Under the pieces are notes generated by a model, which was not told the origin of the DNA, ran no database searches, and was given only the letters and a program-made list of their open reading frames with translations. A program made the translations under genes and the position numbers. From positions 1 through 34,992 of the forward strand of contig DUPX01000073.1 in the NCBI GenBank assembly GCA_012838085.1: a stretch of DNA of 34,992 nucleotides, in the 5' to 3' direction. This DNA comes from Eubacteriaceae bacterium. GTDB taxonomy: Bacteria; Bacillota; Clostridia; Eubacteriales; Garciellaceae. Below are positions 7,859-13,869 of the stretch, one piece after another. Each line of letters starts with the position of its first letter. Positions within the stretch are counted from its first letter, which is position 1.

Positions 7859-7883
7859 AAAATAGGATGCTCATCCTATTTTT
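7859..7883. terminator. Terminator between the convergent S1 and glycosylase genes
   Basis: AAAATAGGATG (7859-7869) pairs perfectly with CATCCTATTTT (7872-7882). The plus strand ends in five Ts. It begins directly after the stop of the minus-strand glycosylase gene, so it may serve both genes, though the minus strand lacks a long T-run. Confidence 0.75.
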
Positions 7884-8486
7884 CTATTTACTAGCTATCT
7901 CCCAAAGATATATGGATGCGGTGGTGCCATAGGGGGAATATCTTTTTCTATATACTTCAAATTCCTCCTTAGATAATTGGGATAGGCCATATAATTTCAT
8001 TATTCCCCTTCTTATTCCTAAATCCTTATAGCTAAGAATATTCGGTCTTTCTAATGAATGAATTAGTAGCATTTCCACAGTCCATTCTCCCACACCTTTT
8101 ATCCTTGTTAATTCTCTGATTATCTCTTGATCCTCTAGGTTAGATAGGTTGTCAAATTCTATAATGCCATTAATGGCAGCCTCTGCTATCCCCTTTATAT
8201 AGTCTGCTTTTCTATGGGACATACCACATTTTTGAATCTCTCCTATACTTGTCTTATCTATAATATGGGGATTAATCTCCCCTAATAATTCTTTTAACCT
8301 AGATTTTACGGTAAGGGCAGCATTAGTGGAAATCTGCTGGCTGATTATACTGGATATTAGGCCTTCAAATATATTAATTTCCACTCTTCGCTTCACCATT
8401 CCTATTTCATCTATTGCCTGTCCCAAGATTTTATCACTATTTTTTAGATGTTCTATTTCCTTTTTTCCATATTTAAAATAGGTCAT
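7884..8486 (-). CDS. DNA-3-methyladenine glycosylase II (AlkA-like, HhH-GPD)
   Basis: A base-excision repair glycosylase that removes alkylated purines. The 200-residue protein is the short form that lacks the AlkA N-terminal domain. The helix-hairpin-helix is at about 123-142 (ELTRIKGVGEWTVEML). The catalytic Asp is D155 in LSYKDLGIRRG, which matches the AlkA DLGxRR motif. There is no Fe-S cysteine cluster, so EndoIII or MutY is excluded. An AGGGGGAT site precedes the ATG. It stands alone, convergent with the S1 gene. Confidence 0.9.
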   Translation of the reverse strand: MTYFKYGKKEIEHLKNSDKILGQAIDEIGMVKRRVEINIFEGLISSIISQQISTNAALTVKSRLKELLGEINPHIIDKTSIGEIQKCGMSHRKADYIKGIAEAAINGIIEFDNLSNLEDQEIIRELTRIKGVGEWTVEMLLIHSLERPNILSYKDLGIRRGIMKLYGLSQLSKEEFEVYRKRYSPYGTTASIYLWEIASK

Positions 8487-8555
8487 TTTATCCCCCTATA
8501 TTCGTTATTTAATGCTAAGGCTATGTCTATTATATATAATTTTCTTTTTACTTCA

Positions 8556-8705
8556 AAAACACCCTGTTGAGAGTTTATAGAATATTTTTAGTAAATTTTC
8601 TGCTGCCTTTACTTTTATTTAGCGGCACTAATAAGGTGCAAAAATAATACCCTAAGAAAAGAGTCCTAAATTAAAACATCCTGTTGATATCTATAGTATT
8701 ATTTT
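8556..8705. repeat. Pair of imperfect direct repeats in the 291-base gap
   Basis: Two copies of about 33 bases (8556-8588 and 8673-8705) share AAAACAYCCTGTTGA followed by a similar TATAG...ATTTT tail with one gap. They are 117 bases apart. The second copy ends where the promoter of the gamma-CA-like gene should start. The remaining gap (8487-8777) shows no gene. Function is unknown; tandem regulator sites or a decayed duplicate are possible. Confidence 0.35.
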
Positions 8706-8739
8706 GAATTGGTTTCTTTTGTTTTCATCTTCATTACTA

Positions 8740-8745
8740 TATAAT
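8740..8745 (+). promoter_or_regulatory. Probable -10 box of the gamma-CA-like gene
   Basis: A perfect TATAAT lies 32 bases before the ATG. No convincing -35 box is seen at 16-18 bases; TTGAAT (8704-8709) is too far upstream. The position fits a short leader. Confidence 0.4.
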
Positions 8746-8777
8746 ATTAGTTACATATATTTACAAGGAGGCATACC

Positions 8778-9752
8778 ATGGCAATATTAAAAATTGAAAA
8801 GTCTGCTGTCTTAATAGGTAAATTAAGATTAGGGGCAAAGGCATATATAGGCCAAGGCTCTATTCTCCGATCAAAAGAGGATTCTATAACTATGGGTAAT
8901 TCCACTTGGGTATTGGAAAACTCTGTACTTATAGGTACTCCTGAAAATCCATTAAAGATAGGAAGTAAAACAGTTTTTGGTCATAAATGTATAGCCATTG
9001 GTGCAGAAATCGGTGACTTATGCGAGATAGGAAATGGCACTATATTCCTCCCTGGTTCAAAGATAGGAAATATGTGTATATTTGGGGAAGGAACTATAAT
9101 TCCTGAAGACGCTGTTATTCCAGATGAATCTGTAGTAGTGGGACGGCCTAGTAAAATCATAAGAAAACTTACTAATAAGGATAGAGAAATGATTTCTAGA
9201 ATGAGGGGTAATGATATTACCTTAAAAGCCTATCAAGAGAATATTATTAATAATGAATTAAAGGGAGAGGAAGAAATGGGTAAATTACATGGATATAAAG
9301 ATAAGTACCCTGTAGTGTCTAAGTCTGCAAAACTTTTTGATACATCAGAGGTTACAGGGGATGTGGTTATAGGAGATAATACAATAATAGCTGCCGGTGT
9401 AAAAATTATAGGAAATTCTCATGGTCCAGTTAGAATTGGTAATAATGTTCAAATTTTAGAGAATTCAGTATTACATCTCCTGCCCGACAATAAGTTAATA
9501 ATAGAGGACAATGTAACCATAGGTCCTGGATGTATTATTCATGGCACCACCATCGGAAAAAATAGTGTAATAGAGTCAGGGTCCACAGTATGTGATTATA
9601 GTAAATTAGGAGAAAATACCCTTGTTAAATCAGGAAGTCTTATAAAACAAAGAAGTACCTTTGAAGATAATCAGATAATTGAGGGCTTCCCAGCAAAAGC
9701 TATTGGACAAAATTCTGATATACTTAAAAGACCTAATTGGGGGATAAAATAA
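8778..9752 (+). CDS. Tandem-duplicated gamma-carbonic-anhydrase-like hexapeptide-repeat protein
   Basis: 324 residues made of two left-handed beta-helix units (about 1-150 and 167-312), each with gamma-CA/YrdA-like hexapeptide repeats and a GxPxK/A end motif (VGRPSKIIR, EGFPAKAIG). A usual gamma-CA has one unit of 170-210 residues. The three zinc histidines are split. In the N-half, H69 matches Cam His117, but the His81 and His122 positions are I52 and I74. In the C-half, H233 and H255 match His81 and His122, but the His117 position is P250. In Cam a site is built from His81 and His122 of one subunit and His117 of its neighbour, so the two halves together could form one site. An acyltransferase is less likely because no acyltransferase signature is seen. 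An AAGGAGG site precedes the ATG. The gene is monocistronic, with a strong hairpin after it. Confidence 0.85.
   Translation: MAILKIEKSAVLIGKLRLGAKAYIGQGSILRSKEDSITMGNSTWVLENSVLIGTPENPLKIGSKTVFGHKCIAIGAEIGDLCEIGNGTIFLPGSKIGNMCIFGEGTIIPEDAVIPDESVVVGRPSKIIRKLTNKDREMISRMRGNDITLKAYQENIINNELKGEEEMGKLHGYKDKYPVVSKSAKLFDTSEVTGDVVIGDNTIIAAGVKIIGNSHGPVRIGNNVQILENSVLHLLPDNKLIIEDNVTIGPGCIIHGTTIGKNSVIESGSTVCDYSKLGENTLVKSGSLIKQRSTFEDNQIIEGFPAKAIGQNSDILKRPNWGIK
9261..9278 (+). promoter_or_regulatory. Internal ribosome site and ATG at the start of the second gamma-CA unit
   Basis: Within the reading frame, AAGGGAGAGGAAGAA directly precedes ATG 9276 (Met167), where the second beta-helix unit begins. The spacing suits initiation, so a free C-terminal half of 158 residues may be made alongside the full protein. 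Purine-rich GAG/GAA codons can mimic such sites, so this is a prediction. Confidence 0.45.
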
Positions 9753-9757
9753 AGTCC

Positions 9758-9800
9758 AGGATAAAAGGACAGATTGACCTGTCCTTTTATCCTCCTTTAT
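9758..9800 (+). terminator. Terminator after the gamma-CA-like gene
   Basis: A perfect 15-bp stem: AGGATAAAAGGACAG (9758-9772) pairs with CTGTCCTTTTATCCT (9779-9793) around a 6-base loop. Only a weak T-rich stretch follows. The stem begins 5 bases past the stop codon. Given its symmetry, it could also stop transcripts arriving from the selenium operon on the other strand. Confidence 0.7.
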
Positions 9801-9899
9801 ATCATTAAGATATCTTTATTATGGTTATCTTCTTTAGAGCTATATCTGTCTTTCTCCATCTATATTTTGGCTAAATCTAAATATCCCCCTGGTTTATTC

Positions 9900-10136
9900 T
9901 TATTCCTTATTCTCATATATTGATATATATTCTCCTTCTTTAAATGAAAAAATCTTTTCTATCTCATCATCTATTAATTGCTCTATATCTTCTGCATTAA
10001 TCTTTGCACTAATGCTGCAATTGGAGCTTAATATCCTGGGCACTGGCATTAGTTCACAGGGGATATTATTTTTTTTGCATTTTCTCTGAAATTTTATGGC
10101 CCCTGAATGGGTGTAAAACAATACCATATATTCCAT
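9900..10136 (-). CDS. DUF3343 putative Se/S carrier-like protein
   Basis: A 78-residue protein matching the DUF3343 pattern: a beta-strand with a YTHSGAIKFQ start, then a short segment with two cysteines (C27 and C40) around PVPRILSSNCSIS, then an acidic helix. The family is annotated as putative selenium or sulfur carriers and is often found beside TusA-like and YedE genes, as here. It follows the TusA-like gene by 2 bases and is last in a yedE-tusA-DUF3343 operon. A TAGGA site overlaps the end of the upstream gene. The biochemical role is unproven. Confidence 0.8.
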   Translation of the reverse strand: MEYMVLFYTHSGAIKFQRKCKKNNIPCELMPVPRILSSNCSISAKINAEDIEQLIDDEIEKIFSFKEGEYISIYENKE

Positions 10137-10138
10137 AA

Positions 10139-10345
10139 TTATTTCCTAGCCTCTATTAGAAAAGAATCTTCCAATTCTTTGATGGATACATTATATCCCG
10201 AATGCTTTAGAAAGCTCTCTACATTTTCCCTAGCCACATTATTATCCACAATAACATCTACTCCTTCAGGACTCTTTTCTATCCCCTTCTTTGTCATCAA
10301 CACTGGTTGTGGACAGCTCATTCCAGAAGTATCTATTTTATCCAC
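10139..10345 (-). CDS. TusA/SirA-like sulfur or selenium carrier
   Basis: A single TusA domain (MDKIDTSGMSCPQPVLMTKK...) with the sulfur-accepting cysteine in the CPQP motif, residue 11 from the chosen start. TusA proteins carry persulfide, and selenium-linked relatives may carry Se between a desulfurase-like enzyme and SelD. The frame opens at GTG 10354, but GGGGG sits immediately next to it. GTG 10345 has GGGGG 8 bases upstream and is chosen here, giving 68 residues. Unlike the longer YedF proteins there is no C-terminal DsrE-like domain. Its place between yedE and DUF3343 supports a selenium role by association. Confidence 0.85.
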   Translation of the reverse strand: MDKIDTSGMSCPQPVLMTKKGIEKSPEGVDVIVDNNVARENVESFLKHSGYNVSIKELEDSFLIEARK

Positions 10346-10361
10346 ATTATCCACCCCCTTA

Positions 10362-11417
10362 TTATTTTTTCACTGATATTTCTGAATTACTATAGGAAAT
10401 TATCCACAGGAATATAAAGCATATTACCACCGCCACCTGTCCATTGAAGGTAGCACCTGCACCGCTGGAAGCCAATCCAAAATTATGGGCTATGGCAGCA
10501 CCCATAATCATACCCATTATGGATATTACCGAGTCAATATTTCCTTCACCTGATAGAATTAGTTGCCTTAAAGGACAGCCTCCTAATAGTACTGATCCCC
10601 AGCCTACTACGGCCATTCCCAAGAAGTTCCATAATCCATCTGTATGGGCTATAGGCTGGTCAGCAAATCCCAAGTTAAAAAATCCAAAACTCAGATTAGC
10701 AATAAAGCTAAATACAATTATTGAGATAAATCCTACTAGTAAATGGGAATTATTAAATAACATCATATCTCTAGTGCCGCCTACCATACATAGCCTTGTT
10801 CTTTGAGCCAAGGCCCCTACTATAAGACCAGCTAATAGTGATATGGCTATTGGTGCCCTTAGAGATCCTGGACCACTTTCACTAAAAAATATAAAAGCTG
10901 GTGAGGCAATCAATAATACTAGCAAACCTATACTCACTCCAGGGAAAACATAGCCCTCAATTTTAGTCACTTTATAGTTTCTTTTTAAATTAAAGCCTTT
11001 GTTTAGGAATTTAACACCTATCCATATTCCCGATACAAATCCTGCTATACCTAGGAGTGCATTTAAATCCCCTCCACCTAATCTAAGGACCATCCTTAAG
11101 GGGCAACCTAAGAATACTAAAGCTCCTATCATTACCACTATCCCTAACATAAATCGTATAAAGGGGGAAGAACCTCCCCTAGATTGAAATTCCTTATTTT
11201 TCAGAGCTAATATAGATGCACCTACTATTAATCCTATAATCTCTGGTCTTATGTATTGGACTACCTCTGCCCTGTGAAGACCTATCCCTCCTGCTATGTC
11301 CCTTAAGAAACAGGCTATACAAAATCCCATATTGGCAGGATTTCCAAAATATACTAATAATACAGATATGATTCCTACTATTCCACCTGCAATAATAATT
11401 TTAGTTTTATTACCCAT
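10362..11417 (-). CDS. yedE: YedE-family putative selenium transporter
   Basis: A 351-residue polytopic membrane protein of the YedE/YeeE family with about nine or more hydrophobic segments. It is an internal duplication: LGCPLRMVLRLGGGD (103-117) and LGGCPLRQLILSGEGN (278-293) are equivalent, with cysteines C105 and C281. More cysteines occur at C33 and C36 (FCIACFLRD) and C210 (RLCMVGGTRD). Such cysteines handle thiosulfate in YeeE; the YedE branch is proposed to import a selenium compound. An AAAAGGAGGG site precedes the ATG. The TusA-like gene follows within 17 bases. Confidence 0.9.
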   Translation of the reverse strand: MGNKTKIIIAGGIVGIISVLLVYFGNPANMGFCIACFLRDIAGGIGLHRAEVVQYIRPEIIGLIVGASILALKNKEFQSRGGSSPFIRFMLGIVVMIGALVFLGCPLRMVLRLGGGDLNALLGIAGFVSGIWIGVKFLNKGFNLKRNYKVTKIEGYVFPGVSIGLLVLLIASPAFIFFSESGPGSLRAPIAISLLAGLIVGALAQRTRLCMVGGTRDMMLFNNSHLLVGFISIIVFSFIANLSFGFFNLGFADQPIAHTDGLWNFLGMAVVGWGSVLLGGCPLRQLILSGEGNIDSVISIMGMIMGAAIAHNFGLASSGAGATFNGQVAVVICFIFLWIISYSNSEISVKK

Positions 11418-11444
11418 TTTCTCCCTCCTTTTGTGTTTAATAAT

Positions 11445-11474
11445 ATTTTAACAAGCTTAATATTTAATGTACAA
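11445..11474 (-). promoter_or_regulatory. yedE operon promoter
   Basis: On the minus strand, TTGTAC (11469-11474) and TAAAAT (11445-11450) are 18 bases apart. The -10 box has an upstream TGN extension. Transcription would begin near 11438, about 20 bases before the ATG. Confidence 0.6.
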
Positions 11475-11524
11475 TAGGTTTAATTAATAGGAGCTATACT
11501 TAGGATAAGTAAAATTTATAGTGA

Positions 11525-11553
11525 TTGTGTAATTTTTTGTAAACTTATATAAT
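11525..11553 (+). promoter_or_regulatory. Promoter of the class V aminotransferase-lysR unit
   Basis: TTGTGT (11525-11530), 17 bases, then a perfect TATAAT (11548-11553), about 46 bases before the ATG. Two TTGTAAA-type motifs near the -10 box (around 11538 and 11556) might be part of a LysR target. The divergent yedE promoter is about 50 bases away, so one regulator could act on both. Confidence 0.55.
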
Positions 11554-11598
11554 GATTGTAAAGATGGATTGTATTAAATACATATAGGTGGGATATAT

Positions 11599-12747
11599 AT
11601 GAATTTTGTATATTTGGATAATGGTGCCACTTCCTATCCTAAGGCTCCAGGGGTAGCTGAAAGCATGTCAGATTTTATATTAAATATTGGTGTTAATGTA
11701 GGACGGGGAGCCTATGATATCTCCTATAAAGCAGAACATACTGTCTATGAAACAAGGGAGTTATTATGTGAACTTTTTAATTTTAATCAACCAGAGAATG
11801 TTATTTTTACAAAAAACATAACGGAAAGTATGAATGTTCTAATTAAGGGATTATTAAAAGATGGAGATCATGTGATAATTTCTTCTATGGAGCATAATGC
11901 TATTATGCGGCCATTAAATTCTCTGGGACAAAAAATAAGCTATACCAGAATTTTAGCAAATTCTTTAGGGGAAATTAATATTGAGGATGTTAAAGTTTCT
12001 ATAAAGCCTAATACTAAGGCTATAATAATGAGCCATGCTTCAAATGTATGTGGGACTATTTTAGATTTGGAGAAGGTAGGTCAGCTATCCAGAGAAAACA
12101 ATCTGTACTTTATAATAGATTCTGCCCAGACCGGAGGGTTTTTAGATATGGACTTTGAAGGGCTTAATGCAGATGCTATTGGATTTACTGGCCATAAAGG
12201 CTTACTAGGACCTCAGGGTATAGGAGGCTTTATAATCAATAATAGATTAGCCAAAGAATTAAATAGCTTTATAGAGGGGGGAACTGGCAGTCTATCAGAT
12301 ACAGAGTCTCAGCCAGAATATCTTCCAGACAAATTTGAAGCTGGCACATTAAATATTCCTGGTATATACGGGCTAAATGCCTCATTAAAGTATTTATTAA
12401 AGTGGAGTGTAAAAAGTATTAGAGAAAAGGAAATTGCCCTTTTAGATAAATTTTTAGAAGGCCTATTAAATATTAATAATATAAAAATTATTGGCAAGAA
12501 GACCTCCCAAGGAAGAACGGCTATAGTGTCCTTGGATTTTCCTAAAGATGATAATGGTTTAATAGCCCACCAATTAAGTAGGGATTTTAATATCATGACT
12601 AGAAATGGACTTCATTGTGCCCCTTCTGCCCATAAAACCTTAGGCACCTTTCCTGAAGGTACCATAAGATTTTCCTTAAGCCATTTTACCACCTTTAAAG
12701 AAATAGATTATACTCTGGATTGTATAAATAAATTAGCAAATAATTAA
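11599..12747 (+). CDS. Class V aminotransferase, EF2568-type cysteine desulfurase/selenocysteine lyase family
   Basis: A PLP-dependent enzyme of fold type I and 382 residues. It has the N-terminal YLDNGATSYPK motif, the Schiff-base lysine K200 in GFTGHKGLLGPQG and a C-terminal cysteine C340 in TRNGLHCAPSAHK, placed like the reactive Cys of SufS-type desulfurases. The family (EF2568 type) recurs next to YedE and DUF3343 genes in clostridia and is thought to mobilise sulfur or selenium from (seleno)cysteine. A GGTGGGAT site precedes the ATG. lysR follows in the same direction. Whether it prefers selenocysteine cannot be read from the sequence. Confidence 0.88.
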   Translation: MNFVYLDNGATSYPKAPGVAESMSDFILNIGVNVGRGAYDISYKAEHTVYETRELLCELFNFNQPENVIFTKNITESMNVLIKGLLKDGDHVIISSMEHNAIMRPLNSLGQKISYTRILANSLGEINIEDVKVSIKPNTKAIIMSHASNVCGTILDLEKVGQLSRENNLYFIIDSAQTGGFLDMDFEGLNADAIGFTGHKGLLGPQGIGGFIINNRLAKELNSFIEGGTGSLSDTESQPEYLPDKFEAGTLNIPGIYGLNASLKYLLKWSVKSIREKEIALLDKFLEGLLNINNIKIIGKKTSQGRTAIVSLDFPKDDNGLIAHQLSRDFNIMTRNGLHCAPSAHKTLGTFPEGTIRFSLSHFTTFKEIDYTLDCINKLANN

Positions 12748-12768
12748 TATCTTTTAAGGGGGATTATT

Positions 12769-13680
12769 TTGGAATTTAATCAATTAGAAAGTTTTATATC
12801 TGTTGTAAAGCATAAGAGTTTTTCTAAGGCTGCCCGAGAGCTATTTTTGACCCAACCTTCTATTAGCAATAATATTCAAAATCTGGAAAAAGAGTTAGGT
12901 GCTGTTTTACTTGATAGAAAAGGCAAAACAATTGCATTAACTGATTCGGGAAAGATATTTTATAGATATGCCCTAGAGCTTATAAATACAAGGGAGCAAG
13001 CGATCCATTCTATTAAAGACCACTTAAATAAGATTGAAGGTAAGATAGAATTAAAGGCCAGCTCTATTCCAGAACAATATATTTTACCTTATATAATAAA
13101 AGATTTTACTAAAATCTATCCTAAAGTCACCTTTTCTATCATTCATAAAAACTCTATGGATATAATTGATGATATTCTAATAGGAAAAGAAAGTTTTGGA
13201 ATAGTGGGTATAAAATGTGAGGCAAAGATGTTGGAATATATTAATTTCTACCAAGATGAGCTAGTGCTAGCTACCCCTTATGAAAAAGAATATCCTAAAA
13301 CTTCTTCTAATATTTTAGATATTAATATTTTATTTTCGGAAAATTTTATTTTTAGAAAGGAAGGATCAGGTACAAGGCTATTTATTGAAGAAAGATTATC
13401 TGAGAAAAATATTAGCTTGGAGGATTTAAATATTATATCTATCATAGATAGTAATGAAATGATAAAAAAGATGATTGAATTATCACTAGGTGTTAGCTTT
13501 ATATCTAAGATAGCTATAAAAGACCAAGAAACACTAAAAATTATAAAATCCTATAAAATAGAGGGTTTAGATTTAACCCGAGATTTTTATTTTGTTTATA
13601 ATAAAAATAGAACACTCTCTCCCCTAGTGGAGACTTTTAAAGATTTTCTGCTAAATTGGCCAGGACTTGATATTATATAA
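12769..13680 (+). CDS. LysR-family regulator, selenium-metabolism type
   Basis: 303 residues with an N-terminal winged helix-turn-helix (QLESFISVVKHKSFSKAARE, then LFLTQPSISNNIQNLE) and a C-terminal LysR substrate-binding domain. The start is a TTG with AAGGGGGAT 7-8 bases upstream. It begins 21 bases after the aminotransferase stop, so the two form one unit. LysR regulators of this type accompany the YedE/EF2568 locus in Firmicutes and are named as selenium-metabolism regulators. The likely targets are the divergent promoters at 11445-11553. The effector is unknown. Confidence 0.88.
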   Translation: MEFNQLESFISVVKHKSFSKAARELFLTQPSISNNIQNLEKELGAVLLDRKGKTIALTDSGKIFYRYALELINTREQAIHSIKDHLNKIEGKIELKASSIPEQYILPYIIKDFTKIYPKVTFSIIHKNSMDIIDDILIGKESFGIVGIKCEAKMLEYINFYQDELVLATPYEKEYPKTSSNILDINILFSENFIFRKEGSGTRLFIEERLSEKNISLEDLNIISIIDSNEMIKKMIELSLGVSFISKIAIKDQETLKIIKSYKIEGLDLTRDFYFVYNKNRTLSPLVETFKDFLLNWPGLDII

Positions 13681-13710
13681 AATATCTTAATTTAGCAGGG
13701 TGTAAATTAT

Positions 13711-13745
13711 GAGATAGCCCCCATCTAAAGAGGACTATCTCATTT
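13711..13745 (+). terminator. Terminator after lysR
   Basis: GAGATAG (13711-13717) pairs with CTATCTC (13735-13741), with CC/GG pairs extending the stem past one mismatch. ATTTT follows. Confidence 0.6.
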
Positions 13746-13822
13746 TAATGTAAATTATCCACTAAATTTTCCTTTAGAAAGATTTAAGACAATATAAATT
13801 CTTTTTGGTTTTATTTGATATT

Positions 13823-13869
13823 GATGGCATTTGCATCTTATTATTAGATGACTATTTCCCTTTGCCATC
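13823..13869 (-). terminator. Nested hairpin at the end of the arginine operon
   Basis: Directly after the stop of the last operon gene, GATGGCA pairs with TGCCATC (outer stem, 13863-13869 with 13823-13829) around an inner CATCT/AGATG hairpin. No T-run follows, so it may stabilise the 3' end rather than terminate. Confidence 0.4.

Noticed and set aside
7884-8486. Endonuclease III or MutY instead of an AlkA-type glycosylase
   Set aside because: The C-terminal four-cysteine Fe-S cluster is missing, the catalytic lysine of EndoIII is absent, and the DLGxRR motif is AlkA-like.
9794-9899. 20-codon minus-strand reading frame after DUF3343
   Set aside because: It is very short and resembles no known protein. 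A GGGGGAT lies too far upstream to support it.
10139-13680. Selenocysteine (in-frame TGA) in the selenium-locus proteins
   Set aside because: All reading frames run to full family length with ordinary cysteines, and no TGA interrupts a conserved Cys position.
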